In this document: positions 43,425-53,136 of the stretch, one piece after another | How the letters are laid out: each line of letters begins with the position of its first letter | How positions within the stretch are numbered: the stretch's first letter is position 1 | Assembly (NCBI RefSeq): GCF_900103525.1 | Contig: NZ_FNHN01000013.1 | Coordinates: 62,001-126,000, forward strand | Direction of reading: 5' to 3' | Length of the DNA stretch: 64,000 nucleotides | Source: Bacillus sp. OK048 | Lineage (GTDB): Bacteria > Bacillota > Bacilli > Bacillales > Cytobacillaceae | Notes under the pieces: model-generated | Seen by the model: the letters and a program-made list of their open reading frames with translations, nothing else | Database searches by the model: none | What the model was told of the DNA's origin: nothing | Position numbers and translations under genes: made by a program

Positions 43425-44576
43425 ATGAAAAAAAGTACAAAGAAAATAGTAATGGTATTATTCATTGCTTTAATGACTGCTGTTATGGCAGCGTGCGGGA
43501 CTGACTCAGCTAATGAAAAAGAAGCTAAGGCTGGAGCAGGTAAAGACGGATTAAAAATTGCTATTGTAACCAGCCCTTCAGGCGTTGATGATGGCAACTT
43601 TAATGAAGATAACTATAACGGTATTTTGAGCTTTATTGAAAAGCATCCAACAGCGACAGTAAAGGCTGTTAAAGAAGAAACTGGTGAACCTGCTGCGGCT
43701 GTACAAGCTGTTGCTGATATTGTGGCAGATTACGATGTGATTGTAACACCTGGGTTCCAATTTGCTGGAGTTTCTAGTATTGCTGTAGAAAACCCTGATA
43801 AAATATTTATTTTAAACGACTCTGAGCCAGCACCTGTAGGTGACCAGAAAAAATTTGATAATATATATGCCATGAATTTTGCTGAACAAGAAAGTGGCTT
43901 TTTTGCAGGAATGGCTGCAGCACTTGAAACAAAATCAAATAAAGTAGCGGTTGTAAATGGTATAGCTTATCCTTCAAATGTAAATTATCAATTTGGATTT
44001 GAATCGGGTGTAAATTATGCTAATAAGGTTTTCGGGAAGAATATTGAACTTGTTGAATTATCAGGTTATGCAGGGATTGATGTAGAAGGTGCTGATGTTG
44101 GCGGTAACTATGCAGGATCTTTTGCAGATGAAGCAACTGGAAAAGTAATCGGAAATGCGTTAATTAAACAAGGTGTAGATATCATCTTTGTTGCAGCGGG
44201 TGGTACTGGCAATGGTGTATTCACAGCAGTTAAAGAAGCTAAAGGTGACGTAAAGGTAATTGGTGTGGATGTTGACCAATTCGATGAAGGTGTTAATGGT
44301 TCAGAAAATATCGTATTAACATCTGGAGTAAAATTCATGGGTATGAATATTGAAAAGGCATTAAATTCTGTTGTTGATGGAAGCTTTAAAGGTGGAAATG
44401 TCGTCCTTTATGCAGATACAGATTCAACCGGTTTTATAAAAGAAGAAGGCCGTCATCAATTATCAGAGGATACATTGAACAAGCTTAATGAAACATATCA
44501 ATTAGTTAAAGAAGGAAAAATTGTGCCTGCATCTAATTTTAATGGCCATACTCCAGAAAAGTTTCCTGGGTTGTAA
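43425..44576 (+). CDS. nupN: BMP-family nucleoside-binding lipoprotein (NupN-like)
   Basis: This 383-aa lipoprotein has a signal peptide with lipobox VMAACGTDS (Cys about residue 24) and a BMP/Med fold: IAIVTSPSGVDDGNFNEDNY, VTPGFQFAGVSSIAVENPDK, FAGMAAALETKSNKVAVVNG, VDIIFVAAGGTGNGVFTAVK and VIGVDVDQFDEG. It binds the substrate for the ATPase and two permeases that follow. The gene order matches nupNOPQ (yufNOPQ) of B. subtilis, a guanosine importer. The ATG follows GAGGAGG. The guanine-type riboswitch upstream supports a purine-nucleoside substrate. Confidence 0.88.
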   Translation: MKKSTKKIVMVLFIALMTAVMAACGTDSANEKEAKAGAGKDGLKIAIVTSPSGVDDGNFNEDNYNGILSFIEKHPTATVKAVKEETGEPAAAVQAVADIVADYDVIVTPGFQFAGVSSIAVENPDKIFILNDSEPAPVGDQKKFDNIYAMNFAEQESGFFAGMAAALETKSNKVAVVNGIAYPSNVNYQFGFESGVNYANKVFGKNIELVELSGYAGIDVEGADVGGNYAGSFADEATGKVIGNALIKQGVDIIFVAAGGTGNGVFTAVKEAKGDVKVIGVDVDQFDEGVNGSENIVLTSGVKFMGMNIEKALNSVVDGSFKGGNVVLYADTDSTGFIKEEGRHQLSEDTLNKLNETYQLVKEGKIVPASNFNGHTPEKFPGL

Positions 44577-44692
44577 CATTAACTAGAAACACAATCATGA
44601 ACTGAATGATTAGAAGTTTATCATTTCCTACCTTAAGAACAACCGGGGAATGATGAACTTCTTTTAAATTATTTTTCCTGATAAGGAGACGG

Positions 44693-46228
44693 ATGATGTC
44701 TGATTATATTGTAGAAATGAAACATATAACCAAGCGATTTCCTGGAATAGTGGCAAACGATGATGTATCCATTCGTATTAAAAAAGGAGAAATTTTTGCC
44801 TTGCTAGGAGAAAATGGTGCGGGTAAATCAACTCTAATGAGTATTCTAGATGGCATGTACGAACCAGACGAAGGAGAAATTTATATTCGGGGTGAGAAAG
44901 TTCAAATTAGCTCACCCAATCATGCGGCAAAGCTTAACATAGGAATGGTCCACCAGCATTTCAAGCTTGTCTCAGATTATACGATTACTGAAAATATTAT
45001 CTTAGGCGTAGAGCCTATGAAAAAATTCGCAGGTCTCTTTCCATACGTAGATATTCGAAATGCTAATCGTAAAATTGAAGAACTGTCTAAAAACTTTGGC
45101 TTAGAAGTGGATCCTACGAAAAAAATAGCGGATCTTACTGTTTCCATGCAGCAACGGGTGGAAATTTTAAAGGTACTTTATCGTGAAGCGGAAATCCTTA
45201 TTTTTGATGAACCAACGGCAGTCTTAACACCACAAGAAATTGAATTCTTACTTGGTATTATCGAAGGGCTGCGAAACGGTGGAAAAACGATTATCTTAAT
45301 AACACATAAGCTAGAAGAAATTAAGAAAGTGGCCGATCGATGTGCTGTATTGACCAAAGGGAAATTAGTTGATGTGTTGGATGTAAAGGAAACATCTACC
45401 AAGCAAATGGCCCAGCTCATGGTCGGAAGAGAAGTAAACTTCGAATCTGATAAAGCCCCTGCTGTAATGAAAGAGGAAGTATTGAAGGTAGAGCATCTAA
45501 CCGTAAAAAATGATGATGGGTTTGAAGTAGTTAAAGATGTATCCTTTACCATCCATAGTGGCGAAATATTTGCCATTGCTGGAGTTGCAGATAATGGCCA
45601 AGTTGAAATAGCAGATGCCATTGCTGGATTAACAAAGGTTAGTGGCGGGAAAATATTCCTCCAAGGTAGGGACATTACGAATGAAAATATAAGAAACAGA
45701 ACAGAAGCTGGAATATCGTATATACCTGAAGATCGACAAAGTTTTGGACTCGTATTGGATTTTGATTTATCAACAAATTTAGCCTTGAAGCAGTACTATA
45801 GGGAGCCGTTTGCTAGTAAAGGAATTTTAAGTAAAGAGGAATTTGAGCAATTTGGCAGTAAGCTGATTGATAAATATGATATTAGAAGTGGACAAGGCAT
45901 TAAGACACAAGTTCGTTCGATGAGTGGCGGTAACCAGCAAAAAGCAATTATTGCTCGCGAAATCGAATTACAATCACCGCTCATGATTTTCGTTCAGCCA
46001 ACACGAGGAGTAGATATTGGTGCGATTGAAAATATTCATAAAATGATGATTGAACAACGGGATCAAGGAAAAGCGATCTTACTTGTTTCATTGGAGTTAG
46101 ATGAAATTATGAATGTAGCGGATACCATTGGAGTTATATATAATGGCCAACTTCAAAAAATCGCTAGTAGTGAATCATTAACGACGAATGAAGTAGGCGA
46201 ATATATGATGGGGGCAAAGCATGAGTAA
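44693..46228 (+). CDS. nupO: Nucleoside ABC importer ATPase, duplicated domain (NupO-like)
   Basis: This 511-aa protein carries two ABC domains, as in carbohydrate/nucleoside importers of the CUT2 type. Domain 1 has GENGAGKST, VSMQQRVEILKVLYR and ILIFDEPTAVLTP. Domain 2 has AGVADNGQVE in place of Walker A and signature MSGGNQQKAIIAREI with FVQPTRGVDIG, so it is degenerate and probably non-hydrolytic. The ATG (two in tandem) follows AAGGAGACGG. It overlaps the first permease by 8 bases. It powers nucleoside uptake with NupN, P and Q. Confidence 0.9.
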   Translation: MMSDYIVEMKHITKRFPGIVANDDVSIRIKKGEIFALLGENGAGKSTLMSILDGMYEPDEGEIYIRGEKVQISSPNHAAKLNIGMVHQHFKLVSDYTITENIILGVEPMKKFAGLFPYVDIRNANRKIEELSKNFGLEVDPTKKIADLTVSMQQRVEILKVLYREAEILIFDEPTAVLTPQEIEFLLGIIEGLRNGGKTIILITHKLEEIKKVADRCAVLTKGKLVDVLDVKETSTKQMAQLMVGREVNFESDKAPAVMKEEVLKVEHLTVKNDDGFEVVKDVSFTIHSGEIFAIAGVADNGQVEIADAIAGLTKVSGGKIFLQGRDITNENIRNRTEAGISYIPEDRQSFGLVLDFDLSTNLALKQYYREPFASKGILSKEEFEQFGSKLIDKYDIRSGQGIKTQVRSMSGGNQQKAIIAREIELQSPLMIFVQPTRGVDIGAIENIHKMMIEQRDQGKAILLVSLELDEIMNVADTIGVIYNGQLQKIASSESLTTNEVGEYMMGAKHE

Positions 46229-47372
46229 AGATAAAAAGAAAAAAAGCTTAAGTTACAGTCTTATTCAACCAATAAGTAATGAGAAATGGCAGCCTATCTC
46301 CATTCCATTTGTCTCCATAATCGTAAGCTTTATTGCTGCGGCTATTGTTATTCTTATAATTGGCAAAAATCCCTTACAGGCATTTTACAACTTATTTCAA
46401 GGGGCAGGAATTTTGCCCAAGCCTTCTTATGCTGGCTATAAGAGCATGTTGACTGATTTTTTGAGTTTGCTAAACGCCATGACGCCGCTTGTGTTTGCAA
46501 GCTTGGCAGTTGCTGTTGCCTTTAGAGCAGGTCTATTTAATATTGGGGTTTCCGGTCAAATGCTCGTCTCTGGCTTTTTAGCGACGATTATCGTTGGTTA
46601 CAGTGGTTTAGATGCCGTGATGGCAAAGCCGCTTGTGTTGTTAATCGGAATGGTCGCTGGAGGATTAATGGGAGGATTAGTAGGGTGGCTAAAATATAAA
46701 TTTAACATTAATGAAGTAGTATCAACGATTATGTTAAATTATATTGCACAATATGTCATAAGCTTTTTTATTCAAATGTATTATATTGATCCTGTTTCAA
46801 GACAATCCAAATATATTTCAGAAGCAGCAAGATTAACGTTAGTAAATGTCGAAATAGCCAACTTGAAAATGAATATTCCATTGGGTTTTATTTTAGCCAT
46901 CATCATCGCTATTTTAATTAAGTTTGTCATGGATAAAACAGTGGTTGGTTTTGAGATTAAAGCAGTAGGGAACAACCGCAATGCAGCAAAATATGCAGGA
47001 ATTAATGTCGGAAGAAATACCGTCTTAGCCATGGTTATTTCAGGAGGTTTGGCTGGTCTTGCTGGTGTCACTTATTATTTAGGTTATTTTTCTTCCATCC
47101 AACCCAAGGTATTATCAAGTATCGGTTTTGACTCCATTGCTGTATCACTATTAGGAAACTCTCATCCTATTGGTGTTATTTTTTCATCATTTTTAATATC
47201 GATTATTGATCAGGGAAGTACGTATATGAGTTCACAGGCTGGAATTAGACAAGAAATTTCTTCTGTTATTATCGGGTTAATCCTATTGTTTAGTGCCTGT
47301 GGTGCATACTTGAAACATAAAGTCAGCCGCTTGAAGGAAAAAGAAGTGGATCAAAAGGAGAGTGAATCATAA
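46221..47372 (+). CDS. nupP: Nucleoside ABC importer permease (NupP-like)
   Basis: This 383-aa BPD_transp_2 permease has about nine hydrophobic segments after a charged N-terminal tail (SKDKKKKSLSYSLIQPISNE). LVFASLAVAVAFRAGLFNIG and EVVSTIMLNYIAQYVISFFI are typical of BMP-type importers. The late segment AVGNNRNAAKYAGINVGRNT is the family's cytoplasmic coupling loop. Its start overlaps the ATPase gene, and its stop overlaps the next permease ATG by one base. It forms a heterodimeric channel with NupQ. Confidence 0.9.
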   Translation: MSKDKKKKSLSYSLIQPISNEKWQPISIPFVSIIVSFIAAAIVILIIGKNPLQAFYNLFQGAGILPKPSYAGYKSMLTDFLSLLNAMTPLVFASLAVAVAFRAGLFNIGVSGQMLVSGFLATIIVGYSGLDAVMAKPLVLLIGMVAGGLMGGLVGWLKYKFNINEVVSTIMLNYIAQYVISFFIQMYYIDPVSRQSKYISEAARLTLVNVEIANLKMNIPLGFILAIIIAILIKFVMDKTVVGFEIKAVGNNRNAAKYAGINVGRNTVLAMVISGGLAGLAGVTYYLGYFSSIQPKVLSSIGFDSIAVSLLGNSHPIGVIFSSFLISIIDQGSTYMSSQAGIRQEISSVIIGLILLFSACGAYLKHKVSRLKEKEVDQKESES

Positions 47373-48331
47373 TGGATACTATAATTATTGATGGATTATC
47401 CTTTGCTCTGCCTCTTTTTATTATCGCAATAGGCGGTATATATAGTGAAAAGAGTGGAATTACCAATTTAGCACTTGAAGGATTTCAAGGGTTTGGTGCC
47501 TTCATCGGAGCGATGTCAGCTGTTTTAATCGCAAATGCTTCTGGCACAGATATTCAAAATCTATTTTACGTGGCGTTGCTATTTGCGATGATTGGCGGGA
47601 TGGGTTTTTCCATTATTCATGCTGTACTAAGTATAAAGTTTAAGGCAGATCAAGTGATCAGTGGTGTTGTAATTAATATTTTAGCATTGGCCCTGACGAC
47701 TTTCTTAACGACACAAATAAATGCACTTGTATTTGGAGCGGCTTCGGACAAGTTTCGATTGGGAGTATCGGAGCGGTTTACGATTGAAGGTTTAGCCAAT
47801 ATACCAGTGATTGGTGCTGTCTTTACGAATGTTTATCCGTTTGAAGTGATTATCATCGTGATTGCCTTTTTTGCTTGGTATCTTTTATATAAAACAAAGT
47901 TTGGCATGCGCTTAAGAGCGAGCGGGGAAAATCCTCACTCGGTAGATGCAGCAGGTGTAAATGTAGCGAAAATTAGATTTTCTGCGGTGTTAATATCGGG
48001 TCTATTATCAGGCCTAGGCGGCATGTGTTTTGCCTATTCCATTTCAGCTAACTTTTCTTCAAATATTTATATGGGATATGGATTCTTAGCCATTGCTGCT
48101 TTAATTTTCGGTAATTGGAGAATTCTCCCTACGTTAGCTGCTTGTCTTTTATTTGGTTTTGCAAAATCTGGGGGAGCTTATATTTCTCAATCCATGGCAT
48201 TACCAAGTAGTTTCACCGATTTATTCATGATTTTACCGTATGTATTAACGTTATTGTTATTAATCTTTTTCTCTAAATCAAATCGCGCTCCGAGAGCATT
48301 AGGTGAAATTTATGACAAAGGAAAAAGGTAG
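47372..48331 (+). CDS. nupQ: Nucleoside ABC importer permease (NupQ-like)
   Basis: This 319-aa permease starts with FALPLFIIAIGGIYSEKSGI and TNLALEGFQGFGAFIGAMSA, the usual pattern of the second BMP-type permease. MRLRASGENPHSVDAAGVNV is the coupling loop. About eight to nine membrane segments are visible. It is the last gene of the nup operon, and a strong terminator lies 80 bases beyond. With NupP it forms the channel for purine nucleosides under riboswitch control. Confidence 0.9.
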   Translation: MDTIIIDGLSFALPLFIIAIGGIYSEKSGITNLALEGFQGFGAFIGAMSAVLIANASGTDIQNLFYVALLFAMIGGMGFSIIHAVLSIKFKADQVISGVVINILALALTTFLTTQINALVFGAASDKFRLGVSERFTIEGLANIPVIGAVFTNVYPFEVIIIVIAFFAWYLLYKTKFGMRLRASGENPHSVDAAGVNVAKIRFSAVLISGLLSGLGGMCFAYSISANFSSNIYMGYGFLAIAALIFGNWRILPTLAACLLFGFAKSGGAYISQSMALPSSFTDLFMILPYVLTLLLLIFFSKSNRAPRALGEIYDKGKR

Positions 48332-48786
48332 ATAAATTTTCTAAGACCACATAACCGGGAGCGAAATCTACATTGACGGTGCGGAATCCCTTTTATAATA
48401 AAACAATAATAGAGGCTTCTCATAAGTTCACTGAACTTATGGGAAGCCTCTTTTTTTATTTCTTGCGTGACGTGAAGCCATGATTTGTTCGAGTGAAACA
48501 CCAAGAAATAACTTATATGTATGGGGTAAGGAATGAATGTGTGAGGTGGGAAAACATGGTCTTTTGTAGATTTGATTGGTTCAGTTGGGGTACTTCGTGC
48601 AAGGAAATAACAACCTAAATATTAAAAACAGACCAACCATTTATCATGTTTTTTAATTTTGGGTAGACGGTCAAGATTTTATTATATCATAGTATTCATT
48701 TAAACTGAACATTAAATTCACAAATACTTAATAAATCTTCGGTACTATTAGGGAGTAAACAAACCTAATCACGAGGAGGAATCCTG
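48332..48786. other. Intergenic region between the two ABC operons
   Basis: Apart from the terminator at 48411, I see no gene. Before the next operon, TTCACAAATACTTAATAAATC vaguely resembles paired PhoP boxes, but the spacing and sequence are too poor to call. Confidence 0.4.
48411..48460 (+). terminator. Terminator of the nup operon
   Basis: GAGGCTTCTCATAAGTTCA and TGAACTTATGGGAAGCCTC form a 19-bp stem with one mismatch, followed by a long T run. Confidence 0.88.
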
Positions 48787-49869
48787 TTGAAAATACAGCT
48801 AAGAGATATCACCATGAGATTTGATAATGTTACCGCTGTTGATCGTTTAAATGTGACGATAGAAGAAGGTACTCTTGTATCTTTATTAGGGCCAAGCGGA
48901 TGTGGAAAAAGTACTACTTTATTTATGTTAGCAGGCCTTTATCAACCAACCGAAGGTGAACTATATTTTGGTGAACGTCTCGTAAATAAAGTGGAACCAG
49001 AAAACCGTGAAATTGGAATGGTGTTTCAAAACTACGCCTTATATCCTCATTTGACTGTTCTTAAGAATATCATGTTTCCGTTAAAAATGGCGAAAGTACC
49101 AAAAAAGGAAGCAGAAGACAGAGCTAGAGAAATGGCCGCTCTCGTTCAAATAGATCACTTATTAGATCGTAAGCCAAGTCAATTATCAGGTGGACAGCAG
49201 CAACGTGTAGCAATTGCTCGAGCTTTGGTTAAAAAGCCAAAACTCCTCTTGTTAGATGAGCCATTGTCCAATTTAGATGCCAGACTACGTTTAGAAATGA
49301 GAGAAGAAATTAGACGTATTCAGCAAGAAGTTGGAATTACAACCATTTTTGTTACTCATGATCAAGAAGAAGCCATGAGTATTTCAGATAAAGTTTTATT
49401 AATGAAGGATGGAAAAGGACAGCAATTTAGTCCTCCGCAAGATATGTATGACTATCCTGAAAATCTGTTTGTCGCTCAATTTATGGGGAATCCGCCTATC
49501 AATATACTATCGGTTAAACTCCGCAATGACTTGCAAACGATCGTTTTATCCGATATTGAGGATACCTATCGATTAGAATCAGTTGTAAAAAACCATGTAG
49601 ATATTAATGGGGAATTTGAGCTTGGTGTTAGACCAGAAGACTTTTACATTGAATCGGATTTAGCAAAAGCTGGGATCACGGTGGAGGTCATGATGGTTGA
49701 GCGAATTGGAAGAGATAATTTATTGTATGCAAGATTGGGACAAACAAACCTGCGTGCCATTGTTTCTCCAGATGTAAAGGTCAATCGTGGAGATAGGGTG
49801 AAATTAGCTATTCGTCCTGGACGAACTCATTTATTTGATAGGAGCAATGGAGAAAACTTGCTGCATTAA
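48787..49869 (+). CDS. CUT1-type ABC importer ATPase (MsmX/UgpC-like)
   Basis: This 360-aa ATPase has Walker A GPSGCGKST, Q-loop MVFQNYALYPHLT, signature [15 protein letters not shown], Walker B LLLLDEPLSNLDARLRLEM and the H-loop in FVTHDQEEAM. A C-terminal TOBE/MalK-like regulatory domain (GVRPEDFYI, LGQTNLRAIVSPD) follows. The TTG start follows GAGGAGG by about 6 bases. It is first of six genes with two permeases, a binding protein and two hydrolases, so this ATPase appears dedicated, unlike the shared B. subtilis MsmX. Confidence 0.9.
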   Translation: MKIQLRDITMRFDNVTAVDRLNVTIEEGTLVSLLGPSGCGKSTTLFMLAGLYQPTEGELYFGERLVNKVEPENREIGMVFQNYALYPHLTVLKNIMFPLKMAKVPKKEAEDRAREMAALVQIDHLLDRKPSQLSGGQQQRVAIARALVKKPKLLLLDEPLSNLDARLRLEMREEIRRIQQEVGITTIFVTHDQEEAMSISDKVLLMKDGKGQQFSPPQDMYDYPENLFVAQFMGNPPINILSVKLRNDLQTIVLSDIEDTYRLESVVKNHVDINGEFELGVRPEDFYIESDLAKAGITVEVMMVERIGRDNLLYARLGQTNLRAIVSPDVKVNRGDRVKLAIRPGRTHLFDRSNGENLLH

Positions 49870-49889
49870 AAGGATAGGAGGTACTTATT

Positions 49890-50780
49890 TTGAATGATAA
49901 ACCAACAATGAAAAAAACAATCAAGGCGATTCTTTATCTTATTCCTGCATTGTTAATCATTGGAACTTTTAGTTTTTATCCTATTATAAAGTCCTTTTTT
50001 ATGAGTTTTTATACGGATTATGACTATTTTAAAGACCTTGTTTTTGCAAGAGGGTTGGATAACTATACATTTATATTCCAGGATCCTGAATTTTGGAAGT
50101 CGTTACAAAATACAATGATTTTTGTCATCGGTGTTGTTCCGCTTTCTATTATCATTTCATTGGTCATTGCTACATTCTTAAATCAAAAGATAAAGTTTCG
50201 CGGGTTGTTTCGTACCATTTACTTCATCCCGTTTGTTACATCTGTTGTGGCAGTATCAATTGTCTGGCGCTGGATTTTCCACAGCCAATATGGGGTGCTG
50301 AATTATGCTCTTGGTTTTTTGGGGATATCACCGATTAAATGGTTATCGGACCCTGATTGGGCCATGCCTTCCCTTATTATTTTAGCGGTGTGGAAAGGTC
50401 TTGGCTACAATATCATTATTTTTTTATCAGGATTACAAAATATTGATAAGCAATACTATTTAGCCGCTAGAATCGATGGTGCAGGGGCTTGGGAACGATT
50501 TAAGAATATTACAGTCCCATTACTTTCGTCGACGACATTTTTTATTTCGATTGTTTCTATTATCAACTCCTTTAAGGTGTTTGATGAAGTCTTTGCTCTC
50601 TTTGGTGGACAACCAGGACCTGCAGGAAGTGCAGAGACGATAGTTTACTATATTTATAATAAGTTTTACGGAGAATGGAACTTTGGGGTTGCCTCAGCAG
50701 CGGCCTATGTCTTGTTATTTATTATTTTTATTTTTACGCTGATTCAACTCTATGTTGGGAAGAAGAAGGTAAATTATTAA
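49890..50780 (+). CDS. CUT1-type ABC permease (UgpA/MalF-like)
   Basis: This 296-aa permease has six hydrophobic segments, starting ILYLIPALLIIGTFSFYPII. The EAA loop is AARIDGAGAWERFKNITVPL, which contacts the ATPase. WRWIFHSQYGVLNYALGFLG is typical of sugar-type permeases. The TTG start follows AGGAGG. It pairs with the next permease to form the channel. The substrate class (sugar, glycerophosphodiester or nucleotide-like) cannot be read from the permease. Confidence 0.9.
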   Translation: MNDKPTMKKTIKAILYLIPALLIIGTFSFYPIIKSFFMSFYTDYDYFKDLVFARGLDNYTFIFQDPEFWKSLQNTMIFVIGVVPLSIIISLVIATFLNQKIKFRGLFRTIYFIPFVTSVVAVSIVWRWIFHSQYGVLNYALGFLGISPIKWLSDPDWAMPSLIILAVWKGLGYNIIIFLSGLQNIDKQYYLAARIDGAGAWERFKNITVPLLSSTTFFISIVSIINSFKVFDEVFALFGGQPGPAGSAETIVYYIYNKFYGEWNFGVASAAAYVLLFIIFIFTLIQLYVGKKKVNY

Positions 50781-50798
50781 CACAAGGGGGGGAGAAAA

Positions 50799-51623
50799 TT
50801 GCAAAAAGAAGCACTTTCTAAAGGTTTTATTTATCTTTTGTTAATCCTAGGCAGCCTATTGATGCTCTTGCCTTTTATATGGATGTTAAGTACTTCCTTA
50901 AAAGCAGCAAACGAAGTGATGATTATGCCTCCAAAGTGGATTCCTTCTGATATTCAATGGGGCAATTATATAAAAGCGTGGTTCTCAGCTCCTTTTGCTA
51001 CGTATTCGGTTAATAGTGTGATTGTTCTAGTCGCTAGTACTATAGGTGAGCTAATCACTACTATTCTCGCTGCCTATGCATTTTCAAGAATTAATTTTTA
51101 TGGCCGCGATATTATTTTTTCTATTTTGCTTGGAACTATGATGGTCCCTGGTGAAGTCCTATTGATTCCTAATTTTGTCACCTTATCGAATTTAGGATGG
51201 ATTGATCATTACCAGGCATTAATCGTTCCCTGGTTAGCAAGTGTTTTTTCCATCTTTTTATTGCGCCAATTCTTCCTTTCGATTCCAAAGGAACTTTCTT
51301 TTGCTGCAAAAATCGATGGCTGCAGTGATTTTCGTTTTCTTTGGTCTGTCATGGTTCCACTTGCAAAACCAGCATTAATAACGATTGCCATACTAAAAGC
51401 GATCGGCAGCTGGAACGCTTTTATGTGGCCATTAATCGTAACTAGTTCTGAAAATATGCGAACTTTACCAGTGGGATTAATCGCATTTAGTACAGATACC
51501 GGTACGAAATATGAATTGTTAATGGCAGCGTCATCGATGATTATCTTACCAATGATTATTCTGTATATCGTTTTACAAAAATATATCATTGAAGGTGTTG
51601 CTAGAGCGGGAATTAAAGGTTAA
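50799..51623 (+). CDS. CUT1-type ABC permease (UgpE/MalG-like)
   Basis: This 274-aa permease has six membrane segments, beginning FIYLLLILGSLLMLLPFIWM. WMLSTSLKAANEVM and MPPKWIPSDIQWGNY are typical second-permease landmarks. The EAA loop is AAKIDGCSDFRFLWSVMVPL. The TTG start follows GGGGGGAG. The gene lies 18 bases after the first permease. A gap of about 100 bases then precedes the binding-protein gene. Confidence 0.9.
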   Translation: MQKEALSKGFIYLLLILGSLLMLLPFIWMLSTSLKAANEVMIMPPKWIPSDIQWGNYIKAWFSAPFATYSVNSVIVLVASTIGELITTILAAYAFSRINFYGRDIIFSILLGTMMVPGEVLLIPNFVTLSNLGWIDHYQALIVPWLASVFSIFLLRQFFLSIPKELSFAAKIDGCSDFRFLWSVMVPLAKPALITIAILKAIGSWNAFMWPLIVTSSENMRTLPVGLIAFSTDTGTKYELLMAASSMIILPMIILYIVLQKYIIEGVARAGIKG

Positions 51624-51721
51624 GTCAAAAATTATTGAAGGGGGGTGAATGTCACTAAGTGATCCTGTTCAAATAAAACGCTAATATCATTTTTTAATAA
51701 AAAAATTGGAGGTTAGACACC

Positions 51722-53038
51722 ATGAAAAAAATCGTACACGTTTTATTCGTTTGTTTGTTGGCTATTAGTCTTGCTGCATGTACAACAGCAACAAAACCAT
51801 CTAGTCCTGAGGTGCAAAAAACAGCAGATATCCCAACGAAAATTGATAAGCCTGTAACCATTGAATTTTGGCATGCTATGACCGGTAACTTAGAGAAGAC
51901 GTTACAAACGATGACACAGAAATTTAATGATTCACAATCAAACATCACGGTTAAACTAGTCAATCAAGGAACATATGATGATTTAAACAAAAAGTTAATG
52001 GCCGCAGCTAAATCACATACTTCACCTGTAATGGCACAAGCTTATGAAGATTGGATGCAAGAATATATTAATAATGATTTAATCACGGATCTAACCCCAT
52101 ATATTCAAAATAAGACAGTAGGTTGGTCTGATTCTGAACTTAATGACATTGTAAAAGTATTCCGTGACGAGAATACTTGGAATAATAAATTCTATGGTGT
52201 TCCATTTAACAAAAGTACAGAAGTTCTTTACTATAATACAGATATGTTCAATGAAAATAATTTAAAAGCTCCAACCACTTGGGAAGAACTTGAAAATGCC
52301 GCTCAAACATTAACAAAAGGAAATGTAATTGGGATGGGCTTTGAAAATGCAATTGGTCTCAATTTCCCAACTTGGGTTCAACAAGCGGGCGGCCAATTTG
52401 TAGATGTTGACAGCAAAAAGGTAACCTTTGATTCAGAAGAGGGTAAAAAGGCACTTACTTTCTTAAATGATATGGTTAACAATAAAAAGATTGCAAGACT
52501 AGCTGGTGAAGATAACTATATGTCTGATCCATTTAGCCGTGGTGATGTAGCTATGTATATCGGATCATCAGCAGGAATCTCTTTCGTAGAAGCTGGAGCG
52601 AAAGATAAAATTAATTGGGCAACTGCTCCACTTCCTGCAGGCGAGAAAGCATCTACACAATTCCAAGGTACAAATTTAGTGACTTTCAATTCAGCAGACG
52701 ATCAACAGAAACTGGCAGCATGGGAGTTTATGAAATTTCTTTCTAGTAAAGATCAGACTATTTTTTGGGCTCAAAACACTGGATATGTACCAGTTCGTGA
52801 ATCAGCTTTAAATGACTCTGTATGGTTAAAATATATTGAAGAGAATCCAAAATACGCTGCAGCAGAAAAACAATTTGATGCTGGTTACTTCTTCCCGCAT
52901 CTTGACGGTGCATTTGCAATGAAATCAGCGTATTCTACTGAAATTCAAGCAGTATTAGTTGGGAAAAAATCAGTTGATCAAGGACTCCAAGATGCAGCTA
53001 AGAATACGCAAGATGCTTTAGACAAGGCTAGTAAATAA
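51722..53038 (+). CDS. Extracellular solute-binding lipoprotein (UgpB-like, SBP1)
   Basis: This 438-aa lipoprotein has a signal peptide with lipobox LAISLAACTTAT (Cys about residue 20). The mature part shows family 1 binding-protein features: ITIEFWHAMTGN-like VTIEFWHAMTGNLEK, GVPFNKSTEVLYYNTDMF, NLKAPTTWEELENAAQTLT and QFQGTNLVTFNSADDQQKLA. The FNKSTEVLYYN segment is close to UgpB (glycerol-3-phosphate) proteins. The ATG follows GGAGG. In this operon the cargo may be a phosphorylated or nucleotide-derived compound, because the next two genes encode phosphoesterase-type hydrolases. That is inference. Confidence 0.85.
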   Translation: MKKIVHVLFVCLLAISLAACTTATKPSSPEVQKTADIPTKIDKPVTIEFWHAMTGNLEKTLQTMTQKFNDSQSNITVKLVNQGTYDDLNKKLMAAAKSHTSPVMAQAYEDWMQEYINNDLITDLTPYIQNKTVGWSDSELNDIVKVFRDENTWNNKFYGVPFNKSTEVLYYNTDMFNENNLKAPTTWEELENAAQTLTKGNVIGMGFENAIGLNFPTWVQQAGGQFVDVDSKKVTFDSEEGKKALTFLNDMVNNKKIARLAGEDNYMSDPFSRGDVAMYIGSSAGISFVEAGAKDKINWATAPLPAGEKASTQFQGTNLVTFNSADDQQKLAAWEFMKFLSSKDQTIFWAQNTGYVPVRESALNDSVWLKYIEENPKYAAAEKQFDAGYFFPHLDGAFAMKSAYSTEIQAVLVGKKSVDQGLQDAAKNTQDALDKASK

Positions 53039-53136
53039 ATAGAAAAAGGAAGAAATGGGGGGCCAGTCAATGGTTCCCTTCTTCTTTCAAATAGACAGTT
53101 CAATCGTTGAAAATACTTTACGAGGTGAAAAATTAA

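Noticed and set aside
48690..48750. Possible PhoP boxes before the second ABC operon
   Set aside because: TTCACA and TTAATA are about 11 bases apart but the other repeats are out of register, and the region is generally AT-rich.
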